This document shows positions 25,856 to 33,947 of a stretch of 64,000 bases of DNA, piece by piece. The translations under genes were made by a program, and so were the position numbers. The notes under the pieces were generated by a model. It was not told the origin of the DNA. It ran no database searches and saw only the letters and a list, made by a program, of their open reading frames with translations. The DNA comes from an uncultured Faecalibacterium sp. (lineage in GTDB: Bacteria; Bacillota; Clostridia; Oscillospirales; Ruminococcaceae). The DNA lies in assembly GCA_934511465.1 (NCBI GenBank), contig CAKSWG010000001.1, positions 1 through 64,000 of the forward strand, written 5' to 3'. Within the stretch, counting starts at the first letter, position 1. Every line of letters begins with the position of its first letter.

Positions 25856-28143
25856 TTCTGCCTTTCTGCCGCCGCCATGGCGATTTGTTCCGGCGTGATG
25901 GGCAGCTCATAGAACCGGGTGCCGATGGCATTGTAGATGGCATCCGAGATGGCGGGCAGCGGCGTGTTGATCACGACCTCGCCGATGGACTTTGCGCCAA
26001 AGGGGCCGTTGGGTTCGTAGCTGCTCTCGAATTCCACATTGATCTTGCCCACATCGGTGCGGGCAGGGATTTTGTATTGGAATAGCGAGTTCTCTTCCGG
26101 ATAACCGCGCTTATCATAAGTGATATTTTCGGTCAGCGTCATACCGATGCCTTGCAGCAGACCGCCTTCGGTCTGCACGCGGGTCAGGTTCGGGTTGATG
26201 GGCGTGCCGCAGTCCACGCAGGCGTCAAATTCCAGCAGCTTTACTTCACCGGTCTCGGTATCCACTTCCACTTCAGCAGCACCGACCATGAACGGCGGCG
26301 GCGACAAGGGCGATGTATGGGTCTCGGTGGCTTCCAGCGGCACCATGTGGCCAAACTGGGAAGCATAGGCGATCTCGCTCAGGGACTTTTTCTGTGTGGG
26401 GTCTGCGCTCTTGAACACCTCTTTACCGTCAAACTCCACCTCGTCCTCGGCGCATTCCAGCAGTTCTGCGCCCAGCTTGCAGATCTGGCCGCGCAGCTTC
26501 ATGGCACATTTTTCAGTGGCCTTGCCGGTAACGTAAGTGGTGCTGGACGCATAGGAGCCGGAGTCATAGGGCGAGGTATCCGTATCGGCTCCAAAAACCG
26601 TGATATTGTCCAGCGGGCAGTCCAGCACTTCGGCGGCGATCTGCGCCAGTGTAGTGTCACAGCCGGTGCCCATGTCGGCCGCACCGATCATCAGGGTGTA
26701 GAAACCATCGTCGTTCAATTTCAGGGTGGCGCTGCCCACATCCATGCCGGAAATGCCGGAGCCCTGCATCGCCATGCCCATGCCGACGGCACGCACCTTG
26801 CCATTGCCCAGAGCCCGGGCCGGATATTTATGCTCCCAGTCGATCATATCCCGCACCTTGACAAGGCAGCGGTCCAGCGCACAGCTGGTGTTCACGGCAC
26901 CATAATAGGCAGGCATTACATCGCCCTCCTGCACGGTGTTTTTCAGCCGCAGCTCAAAAGGATCCATGTTCAGCTTGTGGGCCAGTTCATTGACAGCAGA
27001 TTCTACCGCAAACAGGCCCTGCGTTGCACCGTAGCCGCGGTAAGCACCGGCAGACATGTGGTTGGTGTACACCACGTCGCTGGTAAAGCGGAACGCCTCC
27101 GCCTTGCCGTACAGCGGGATGGATTTGTGACCGGAAAGGCCTACCGTCGTGGGGCCATGCTCGCCGTAAGCACCGGTGTTGGACAGCGTGTACAGGTCGA
27201 TGCCCTTCACGATGCCGTCCTTGGTTGCGCCCAGCCGCACATGGATCTCCATCTCATGACGCGGCGAAGAGGCTGTCTGGCTTTCCACACGGCTGAAGAT
27301 GATCTTGGATGGTTTCTTGGTCTTCCACGTCACAAAGGCCGGGTACACCTCGCTGACGGCTGTCTGTTTGGCGCCAAAGCCGCCGCCGATGCGGGGCTTT
27401 GCCACACGCACCATGCTTTTGGGAATATGCAGTGCGTTTGCAATGTTGCGCCGTGCATGGAATACGATCTGGGTGGAGCTGAGCACGTTCAGGCGTCCAT
27501 AGGTGTCGATCGAGCAGTAGGTGCGGAAGGTCTCCATCATAGCCTGCTGGCAGGCCTTGGTGTGGTACACATGGTCGATGACCACATCGCTGGCGGCCAG
27601 CACCGCATCGATATCGCCGTCTCCACATTCATCATGGGCGCAGAGGTTGCGTTTGTTGTCGGCTCCCACCGGGCACAGACTGGCCCAGTTGTCCTCCGGA
27701 TGCACCAGAATGGGGTTGTCCTTGGCAGTGTGATAGTCCAGCACTGCTTCCAAAACCTCATACTCCACCTTGATGAGCTTGAGGGCCTTATCCACGCATT
27801 TTTCATCTTTACCGGCCACGATGGCCACCACATCGCCCACAAAACGGACATGGCGGTCAATGAGCAGGCGGTCACGCGGACTGGCTTCCGGGTAGGTCTG
27901 GCCCGCCTGCGTGTAGCGCGGCGCATCCTGCGGCACATCCTCCCAAGTAAAGATCGCTTCGATCCCGGGCACTTTTTTTGCCACAGCGGTGTTGATGGTT
28001 TTGACGATGGCATTCGCGTGCGGAGAGCGCAGCAGCTTTACGGTCAGGCAGTCCTGCGGGATCACATCGTCCATATAAACGGGCTGGCCGGTGACCAGCT
28101 GCATCGCGTCCTTTTTGCGGAAAGGTTTATTGACGGTATTCAT
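25852..28143 (-). CDS. Molybdenum hydroxylase large (Mo-cofactor) subunit, xanthine dehydrogenase type
   Basis: 763 aa. Hydroxylates a purine or similar heterocycle at the Mo centre. It has the aldehyde oxidase/xanthine dehydrogenase a/b-hammerhead domain (residues ~1-115) and the Mo-binding region with GGGFGAKQ, GAYRGYGATQG, the MGTGCDTT segment, and the C-terminal GPFGAKSIGE containing the catalytic Glu. Size fits stand-alone clostridial XdhA/NdhLM-like forms. The linked selD, yqeB and yqeC indicate a labile-selenium ligand on Mo. Substrate (xanthine, urate precursor, nicotinate) cannot be read from sequence; the nearby purine permease favours purines. Confidence 0.93.
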   Translation of the reverse strand: MNTVNKPFRKKDAMQLVTGQPVYMDDVIPQDCLTVKLLRSPHANAIVKTINTAVAKKVPGIEAIFTWEDVPQDAPRYTQAGQTYPEASPRDRLLIDRHVRFVGDVVAIVAGKDEKCVDKALKLIKVEYEVLEAVLDYHTAKDNPILVHPEDNWASLCPVGADNKRNLCAHDECGDGDIDAVLAASDVVIDHVYHTKACQQAMMETFRTYCSIDTYGRLNVLSSTQIVFHARRNIANALHIPKSMVRVAKPRIGGGFGAKQTAVSEVYPAFVTWKTKKPSKIIFSRVESQTASSPRHEMEIHVRLGATKDGIVKGIDLYTLSNTGAYGEHGPTTVGLSGHKSIPLYGKAEAFRFTSDVVYTNHMSAGAYRGYGATQGLFAVESAVNELAHKLNMDPFELRLKNTVQEGDVMPAYYGAVNTSCALDRCLVKVRDMIDWEHKYPARALGNGKVRAVGMGMAMQGSGISGMDVGSATLKLNDDGFYTLMIGAADMGTGCDTTLAQIAAEVLDCPLDNITVFGADTDTSPYDSGSYASSTTYVTGKATEKCAMKLRGQICKLGAELLECAEDEVEFDGKEVFKSADPTQKKSLSEIAYASQFGHMVPLEATETHTSPLSPPPFMVGAAEVEVDTETGEVKLLEFDACVDCGTPINPNLTRVQTEGGLLQGIGMTLTENITYDKRGYPEENSLFQYKIPARTDVGKINVEFESSYEPNGPFGAKSIGEVVINTPLPAISDAIYNAIGTRFYELPITPEQIAMAAAERQK

Positions 28144-28610
28144 TCAGCGGCCTCCTTCTGCTTTTTCCAAGCCAGAAAGTTCAGGATGCCGCGCAGCTGG
28201 CCTTCGTAGCCGGAGCAGCGGCAGAGGTTGCCGGAGAGATACTCCTTGATCTCTTCCTCACTGGGGTACGGATTCTCGCGGAAGAGGGCCAGCGCATTCA
28301 TGATGAAGCCCGGATTGCAGAAGCCGCACTGCTCTGCACCTTGGTCCGCAATAAAGCCGCCAAACTCCGCTGCTTCTTCCTGTAAGCCTTCCAGCGTGGT
28401 GACATTGTGGCCGCTGGCACGTGCCGCCAGCACCGAACAGGACAGCACCGGTTTCTCGTCCAGAAACACGGTGCACAGACCGCAGTTGGAGGTCTCGCAG
28501 CCACGCTTGACACTCTTGCAGCCATGGGAACGCACAAAATCGATCAGCGGCATATCAGCTGCCACATCCTCTGTGACCTTGATGCCGTTCAATGTAAGGG
28601 TGATCTGCAT
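28140..28610 (-). CDS. Molybdenum hydroxylase 2Fe-2S subunit
   Basis: 156 aa. Carries electrons from Mo to FAD through two [2Fe-2S] clusters. The plant-ferredoxin-like cluster has Cys38, Cys43, Cys46 and Cys58; the helical-domain cluster has CGFCNPG near residue 97 and CRCSGYEG near 131. Its ATG directly abuts the TAA of the FAD-subunit gene and its end overlaps the Mo-subunit start (ATGA), so the three subunits are made together. Confidence 0.97.
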   Translation of the reverse strand: MQITLTLNGIKVTEDVAADMPLIDFVRSHGCKSVKRGCETSNCGLCTVFLDEKPVLSCSVLAARASGHNVTTLEGLQEEAAEFGGFIADQGAEQCGFCNPGFIMNALALFRENPYPSEEEIKEYLSGNLCRCSGYEGQLRGILNFLAWKKQKEAAE

Positions 28611-29414
28611 TTAGTTTTCCTCCTGTACCGCGCGTGCTTCCAGTTCCAGAACGGCGCGCTTTGTCAGCACGCCCGCCAGATGGCGGCGGTATTCGGCACT
28701 GCCGCGCATATTGGAGCCGGTAATGATATCGTTCTTTACTGCATCGGCGCATTTCAGCGCCAGCTCCTGCGCAGACACGCCGCATTCCGCCGGGAACTCA
28801 TACAGCACCGCTTTGAGCGGGCGTGCGCCGATCGCAATGCGATAGCACCCATCTGCAAGACGGGCGGCGGCGCAGGTGAGCACCGGGATATCGGTCTGGC
28901 TGTTGCGCACAGACTGATAGAAAAACTCCGCTTTTTCCTTTTTGACGATCAGCCGCACAAGGATGTCCCGGTCATAGGGACGCTCGGCGTACTCCCGCAG
29001 GGACACGATGCCGCCCTTGTACAACTCTACCGAACAGTCCATAGCCATAAACAGGGTGAGCACATCGGAAAAACCGAAGCGGCTGTAGATACTGCCGCCC
29101 ACCGTGGCCAGATTGCGCAGCTGCACGCCCACGATGTGGCGCAGCGCTTCTTTCACCGCGCCGCGGGTGTAGGCGGCAAGGCCCGGGTGTTCTTCCAGCT
29201 GGCGCAGTGTGACCATTGCGCCGATGGAAAAGCCGTCCTCGGTCTCCTCGATCGTGTCAAGGCCAAGACCGGAAAGGTCGATGGCTGTGCCGACATTGAT
29301 ATTCTCCATCTTGAGCCAGATCATGCCGCCCAGCACACGGTTCGGCTTTTTCTGGTTCAGCTGCCACGCCTCTTCCAGACTTTCGGCCCGCTTATATTCT
29401 CGGATCGTCATCAT
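28611..29414 (-). CDS. Molybdenum hydroxylase FAD-binding subunit
   Basis: 267 aa. FAD_binding_5 domain: LGGMIWLKM in the N-terminal half, then RNLATVGGSIYSRFGFSD, the FAD-contact loop, and a CO-dehydrogenase flavoprotein C-terminal domain. Passes electrons from the iron-sulfur subunit to its acceptor. First gene of the ten-gene operon; AGAGGAA lies about ten bases before the first of two adjacent ATGs, so either may be used. Confidence 0.93.
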   Translation of the reverse strand: MMTIREYKRAESLEEAWQLNQKKPNRVLGGMIWLKMENINVGTAIDLSGLGLDTIEETEDGFSIGAMVTLRQLEEHPGLAAYTRGAVKEALRHIVGVQLRNLATVGGSIYSRFGFSDVLTLFMAMDCSVELYKGGIVSLREYAERPYDRDILVRLIVKKEKAEFFYQSVRNSQTDIPVLTCAAARLADGCYRIAIGARPLKAVLYEFPAECGVSAQELALKCADAVKNDIITGSNMRGSAEYRRHLAGVLTKRAVLELEARAVQEEN

Positions 29415-29470
29415 AGATGCAGGTTCCTCTCTCTTTTTTCTCTGTTCTTTTATTTTAACACAGATTTCGA

Positions 29471-29476
29471 TATAAT
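29471..29476 (+). promoter_or_regulatory. -10 box for the mocA-like gene
   Basis: Perfect TATAAT, 37 bases before the preferred ATG, in the 98-base divergent gap to the hydroxylase operon. The -35 region is T-rich without a clear hexamer. Confidence 0.5.
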
Positions 29477-29512
29477 ACTATTGTGAATTCGTTTCAGAAA
29501 GAGTGGTACTAT

Positions 29513-30172
29513 ATGAAAGAACTTCTTCCGGTGGGCTGTGTCATCATGGCTTCCGGTCTGAGCCGGCGCTTCGGCTCCAACAAACTGCTGGCAGATTTCT
29601 GCGGGGAACCCATGCTTTGCCGCGCATTTGCTGCTACGGATACATCGCAGCTTGCAGCACGCATCGTGGTGACACGTTCGGACGAAGTTGCGCAGCTTTG
29701 CCGCTCCCGCAATGTTCCGGTGCTGCTGCACGATCTGCCCGGCCGCAACGACACGGTGCGGCTGGGGCTTTCCGCACTGCTGGAACAGGTGCCGGATCTT
29801 TTTGGCTGCATGTTCCTGCCGGGAGACCAGCCGCTTTTGTTCCGCGAGACAGTGGAAGCCATGGCAGGTATCTCCGGGTGGGACCACAGGACGCGGCTGG
29901 AACGGCAAAAAGAAACAGAACGGGAGATCTTCCGTCTGGGATTCCGGGTCCGTAACGACCCGTCTCCCCTTACCGGAAGTCCCGTTCTGTTTGAAAAAGG
30001 ACTTTTTCAGGAACTGCTCACCTTGCCGCAGGGCATGGGCGGAAGCGTTCTGCTTCGGAAATATCCCGCGCATGTTCACACCGTTTACATTGCGGACCGG
30101 AACGAACTGGCGGACGCCGACACGCCCGAGATGCTGGCACAGCTAGAAACGCTGGCCCGGCGGAAGGGCTGA
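29513..30172 (+). CDS. MocA/MobA-like nucleotidyltransferase
   Basis: 219 aa. NTP-transferase fold with the nucleotide signature MASGLSRRFGSNKLL and LPGDQPLL metal loop, as in MocA, which converts molybdopterin to the cytosine dinucleotide needed by xanthine-dehydrogenase-type enzymes. A GTG at 29483 extends the frame by ten codons, but it would sit at the transcription start, so the ATG after AGAAAGAG is preferred. Divergent from the hydroxylase operon and convergent with the permease (10-base gap). Confidence 0.85.
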   Translation: MKELLPVGCVIMASGLSRRFGSNKLLADFCGEPMLCRAFAATDTSQLAARIVVTRSDEVAQLCRSRNVPVLLHDLPGRNDTVRLGLSALLEQVPDLFGCMFLPGDQPLLFRETVEAMAGISGWDHRTRLERQKETEREIFRLGFRVRNDPSPLTGSPVLFEKGLFQELLTLPQGMGGSVLLRKYPAHVHTVYIADRNELADADTPEMLAQLETLARRKG

Positions 30173-30182
30173 ACGTTGACCC

Positions 30183-31580
30183 TCAGGCGGCCTTGTCGTC
30201 CTTCGGCAGCAGCACGTTAAGCAGGATTGCCACGAACGCAGCCGGAACGATGCCGGACTCGCCGCAGATCAGCTGGAAGGCGTGCGGAGCCTGTGCCAGA
30301 ATGCCGCTGTTGGCACCCATGCCGTAGCCCACGCCCAGAGCCACCGACACGATGGTAAGCTGACGCGGGGTCATCTTTTCCTTGGTGATGAGCTGGATGC
30401 CGCTGACCACGATGGAAGAGAACATCATAACTGCTGCGCCGCCCAGAACAGCCTGCGGCATGATGGAGATCAGCGCACCCAGCTTGGGGATCAGGCCGCA
30501 CAGGATCAGGAAGATGGCACCGGAAGCCAGAGCCATACGGTTGACCACCTTGGTCATGGCCACCAGACCCACGTTCTGGCTGAAGGAGGTGTTGGGCAGC
30601 ACGCCGAACAAAGCGGCAAACGTAGAGCCCAGACCGTCACAGATCACGCCGCCGGAAAGCTCTTTATCGGTGGGTTCGCGGTCCATGCCGCCTTCCATAA
30701 CACCGGAGATATCGCCCACAGTCTCCACAGCGGTAACGATGAACATGATCATCACCGGCATGATGGCGCGCATATCAAACACGACCTTGACCGGCATCAG
30801 TTTGGGGATGGCAAACCAAGAAGCCTGCGCCACTTTATTCCAGTTGAGCACCCATGCCTTGGTGAACTCCACACCATCGGCAGTGACGCCGGTGGTGGGC
30901 AGCACCAGACCCATGACAAAGGCCGCAACGTAACCGGCCAGAATGCCGATCAGGATGGCGGAAGAGCTGAGGAAGCCCGTGGTCCAGTGCTTGAAGATCA
31001 GAATGACCACCAGAACGAACAGGGCCAGCAGCAGGTTTTCCATGGAGCCGAAATCCTTGGCGCTGTTGCCGCCGCCAAAGGAATTGATGCCCACCGAGAT
31101 CAGCGAAAGGCCGATGGAAAGCACCACCGTACCGGTGACGACCGGCGGGAAGAACTTGCGCAGGGGCTTGAGGAAGAAGCCCAGCACACTTTCAAAAATG
31201 CCGCCGATGATGGAAGCACCCATAATGGCACCATAGGCCAGCACACCGCCGCCCATGCTGCCCACAACACTGTTGAACACGCCAATAAAGCCGGAACTGG
31301 TGCCCATGATGATGGGCACACCGCCGCCCACGGGTCCAATGGTAAACAGCTGCACCAGCGTGACCACGCCGGCCACAAACATGGCACTTTGCAGCAGCGT
31401 GACCTGTAGGTCTGAGAACTCGCCGCCCGCAATGCCGCAGGCGCTGGTGATGATCAGCAGCGGGGTCAGGTTGCCCACAAACATGGCACAGACATGCTGC
31501 AATCCCAGCGGGATGGCCTGCTTCAGGGACATTTTTGCGTCGAACTGATATGCCGACTCTTCGAGCTTGACTTCCTTCAA
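30183..31580 (-). CDS. NCS2-family xanthine/uric-acid/uracil permease
   Basis: 465 aa with about 12-14 membrane helices. Purine uptake by proton symport. Motifs QHVCAMFVGNLTPLL near the start, GLGSTFAALFGVLPNTSFSQNVGLVAMT and the conserved GGAAVMMF region mark the NCS2 xanthine branch. The start is uncertain: GAGGAG (31596-31591) is ten bases from a TTG at 31580 and too close to a GTG at 31589; ATG 31532 is a shorter alternative. Its neighbourhood makes it the likely supplier of the molybdenum hydroxylase's substrate. Confidence 0.9.
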   Translation of the reverse strand: MKEVKLEESAYQFDAKMSLKQAIPLGLQHVCAMFVGNLTPLLIITSACGIAGGEFSDLQVTLLQSAMFVAGVVTLVQLFTIGPVGGGVPIIMGTSSGFIGVFNSVVGSMGGGVLAYGAIMGASIIGGIFESVLGFFLKPLRKFFPPVVTGTVVLSIGLSLISVGINSFGGGNSAKDFGSMENLLLALFVLVVILIFKHWTTGFLSSSAILIGILAGYVAAFVMGLVLPTTGVTADGVEFTKAWVLNWNKVAQASWFAIPKLMPVKVVFDMRAIMPVMIMFIVTAVETVGDISGVMEGGMDREPTDKELSGGVICDGLGSTFAALFGVLPNTSFSQNVGLVAMTKVVNRMALASGAIFLILCGLIPKLGALISIMPQAVLGGAAVMMFSSIVVSGIQLITKEKMTPRQLTIVSVALGVGYGMGANSGILAQAPHAFQLICGESGIVPAAFVAILLNVLLPKDDKAA

Positions 31581-31646
31581 ATGTTCCACTCTCCTCAAAT
31601 CTTGACAAAATTCGATCGTTTCGGAAGCTTTACAAAAAGCGGCTCC

Positions 31647-31675
31647 ATTATAGCAAAACGGCGAATTCTTGTAAA
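31647..31675 (-). promoter_or_regulatory. Promoter for the purine permease
   Basis: Minus strand TTTACA (31675-31670), 17-base spacer, TATAAT (31652-31647). The ~60-nt leader is too short for a purine riboswitch. Confidence 0.7.
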
Positions 31676-31719
31676 TTAAGTATGACTTTTCCGTGAACGG
31701 CTGTTTCCCGCTGAGGAAC

Positions 31720-31794
31720 ACAAAAAGCAGGACGTTTTGTGCGTTTTTTCCGCTTTGGTCGGAAGATTTTCGCGCAGAACTCCTGCTTTTTTGT
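31720..31794 (-). terminator. Terminator of the RmlD-like gene
   Basis: ACAAAAAGCAGGA (31720-31732) pairs with TCCTGCTTTTTTGT (31781-31794) across a 48-base loop; both strands carry T-runs. Positioned after the minus-strand reductase gene. Confidence 0.6.
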
Positions 31795-31829
31795 TTCGTT
31801 TTATTTGATTTTTGTGCGATATGGAAATT

Positions 31830-32672
31830 TTACAAGTTCGCCAGCCCATAATCCCGCAGGCAGCGGCGGATGCCCTGCTGTGTGGTGTCGAACCGGATGC
31901 CGAAGCATTCCAGCTTTGCGGCGTCCATCACAAGGTTCCGGTTCCAGCTTTCCTCTTTGATCCGCACGGTGACGCCCAGCACTTTGGCAAACTGCCGGGC
32001 CGTGCACACCATATCCTCCGCATTACCGCTGCCAAAATTGTACACGCCGCCGGGCAGCTCCATAGCAGGCACCAGATTTTCGATCACCTGCCGCACATAG
32101 GTCACACCGCGGTGGTCGCTGCGGGAAAAACGCACCGTCTCCCCTTTTATTGCGGCGCGCAGAAGATCCATCGGCAGATTGCCGCGGATGGGCAGACCAT
32201 AGCCGGGCAGGTCGTACATCCATGCGGCGCGCAGGTGCACCGAATCCGGACAAAGGTCCAGTACACGCTGCTCTGCTTCCAGCTTATATTGGCCGTAAAT
32301 GTTTGCTGGACGCAGCACCAGCGTTTCCGGCAGAGGGCCCGGCTGCTGCACGCCGGCATAGACCTGATCGGAGCTGAACGCTACCAGCTTTGCGCCGGTC
32401 TGCCGGGCGGCCCGTGCCAGCCAGACCGGCAGTTCCACATTGGCACGGTAGGCTTCGGCCGGGTGCCGAGCGCAGTAGCCGGTATCGGAAAGCGCAGCCG
32501 TGTGCAGGATCACATCTGGGCGCAGTGTTTCCACCTGTGCACGAATGGCCGCCTCATCTGCCGTGCACAGGAAGCCCCTTGGCAGGGTGCAAAGCTCATA
32601 CCTGCCTTGCCACTGCTGGCAAATGCGGGAACCGACAAAGCCGCCTGCACCGGTGAGCAGAATTTTTTTCAT
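31830..32672 (-). CDS. RmlD-like NAD(P)-dependent sugar-nucleotide reductase (extended SDR)
   Basis: 280 aa. Extended short-chain dehydrogenase: N-terminal LLTGAGGFVGSRI nucleotide fold, VAFSSDQVYAG catalytic Ser region and YGQYKLEAE with the Tyr/Lys pair. Length and pattern resemble dTDP-4-dehydrorhamnose reductase, but no rmlA, B or C gene is adjacent, so the substrate is open. Monocistronic, with a terminator after it. Confidence 0.82.
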   Translation of the reverse strand: MKKILLTGAGGFVGSRICQQWQGRYELCTLPRGFLCTADEAAIRAQVETLRPDVILHTAALSDTGYCARHPAEAYRANVELPVWLARAARQTGAKLVAFSSDQVYAGVQQPGPLPETLVLRPANIYGQYKLEAEQRVLDLCPDSVHLRAAWMYDLPGYGLPIRGNLPMDLLRAAIKGETVRFSRSDHRGVTYVRQVIENLVPAMELPGGVYNFGSGNAEDMVCTARQFAKVLGVTVRIKEESWNRNLVMDAAKLECFGIRFDTTQQGIRRCLRDYGLANL

Positions 32673-32730
32673 GGTGTTTCCCCCTCCTGCATTCTGAACG
32701 CGAAGCGCCCTGCGGGCACCGGAATTTTAT

Positions 32731-33036
32731 TTAAAGAAACAGCTCCAGTACGAACACGACGGCACAGCAGGCCACCGACACCTGAAACAGGCCTGCGCCG
32801 AACCATGCGGCCGCAATGCCTACAACAAGCGCCATGGCACCGGCCACTGGGCTCTGTGTGGCGTTGACGATGGCCGGGAAGGTCATGACCGCCAGCGTTA
32901 CGTAAGGCACATAGTACAGGAACGACTGGATAAAGCGGTTTTGGATGGGTTTGCGGATCAGCGTGAGCGGCAGGATGCGGATGGTATAGGACACCAGCGC
33001 CATCACCGCAATGTAGATGTAATTGTTATGCGTCAT
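32731..33036 (-). CDS. azlD: AzlD-family branched-chain amino acid exporter subunit
   Basis: 101 aa with three to four membrane helices and the IRILPLTLIRKPI motif typical of AzlD (small subunit). Works with AzlC to export branched-chain amino acids or analogues. Its start lies inside the end of azlC (11-base overlap), so the pair is translationally coupled. Confidence 0.9.
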   Translation of the reverse strand: MTHNNYIYIAVMALVSYTIRILPLTLIRKPIQNRFIQSFLYYVPYVTLAVMTFPAIVNATQSPVAGAMALVVGIAAAWFGAGLFQVSVACCAVVFVLELFL

Positions 33037-33811
33037 GCTCTGCCTCCTGTTCGCCCTGCTCCACCGGGAAAAGCACCGCTGCCGCGCTGGAGATCAGCAC
33101 CGTGAGCAGAATGGTGCGGGTGCCTTCTGAAAGTGCGGAGATGCCCGGCAGAGAATTGCACACAAAGCTCAGTGCAAAGCTGATGGCCACCAGTGCAGCT
33201 ACCACCCTGCTCTTACGTGCCGGAGGAATGATGATGGCAAGGAACATGCCGTAAAGGGCAACGCTCAGCGCGCTGACAGCCCGCAGCGGCAGCAGATTGC
33301 CTGCAATGATGCCCAGTGCCGTACCGATGGCCCATGCGGGAGCGGCCAGCAGAATGGCACCGTAGGTGTAATACGGGTTCAGGCTGCCGGGCCGCGCGAT
33401 GGTGATGCCGAACAGCTCGTCCGTTACATCATAGCCAATGACCAGCCGGTGCCAGAACGGCGTGCCCGGCGCAAACCGCTGGGCCAGTGCGCAGCTCATG
33501 AGCAGATAGCGCGCATTGGCGATCAGCGTAATGACCGCCACTTCCAGATAGGTGGCATTTGCCATGATGATGGCGAATGCAGCATACTCACCGGCCGAAG
33601 CATTGTTCAGCAGGCTGACCAGAAAACCCTGAAACGGGGTAAAGCCTGCCCGGCGTGCTGCGATGCCCAGCGAAAAAGACACCGCAAAATACCCCAGTGC
33701 AATGGGCACACCGTCGCGCATGCCCTCACAGAAGGTCTTTCTGTTGAAAGCCCACACCGGCTTTTTTGCATTGACAAGCTCCGGGTCGAGGAGCTTTGTT
33801 TCTGAATCCAT
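33026..33811 (-). CDS. azlC: AzlC-family branched-chain amino acid exporter subunit
   Basis: 261 aa. Membrane permease with GVPIALGYFAVSFSLG and NNASAGEYAAF near the N-terminal third, the AzlC/YgaZ signature, and about six to seven helices. AAAGGAG is nine bases before the ATG at 33811; the frame runs on upstream but without features. A minus-strand TATAAT at 33856-33851 is the probable -10 box. Confidence 0.93.
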   Translation of the reverse strand: MDSETKLLDPELVNAKKPVWAFNRKTFCEGMRDGVPIALGYFAVSFSLGIAARRAGFTPFQGFLVSLLNNASAGEYAAFAIIMANATYLEVAVITLIANARYLLMSCALAQRFAPGTPFWHRLVIGYDVTDELFGITIARPGSLNPYYTYGAILLAAPAWAIGTALGIIAGNLLPLRAVSALSVALYGMFLAIIIPPARKSRVVAALVAISFALSFVCNSLPGISALSEGTRTILLTVLISSAAAVLFPVEQGEQEAEHDA

Positions 33812-33910
33812 GTATTTTTCTTCTCCTTTCCTATTCCAAACACAAATTCTATTATACTCTCCTGCGCCCGGAGAAGAAAGGGCTTTTTGCTTTCTTTCCT
33901 GCACAAAAAG

Positions 33911-33939
33911 AGAACGCCGCCCGCAAAAGGCAGCGTTCT
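33911..33939 (-). terminator. Terminator of the SipL-like gene
   Basis: AGAACGC (33911-33917) pairs with GCGTTCT (33933-33939), extended by GCC/GGC, then CTCTTTTTG on the minus strand. Confidence 0.75.
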
Positions 33940-33947
33940 TCGTGGAT

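Noticed and set aside
26152-28209. 685-codon plus-strand frame opposite the Mo subunit
   Set aside because: Shadow frame of a clear molybdenum hydroxylase gene.
31581-31640. Purine riboswitch before the permease
   Set aside because: The leader is about 60 nt, with no three-way-junction pattern.
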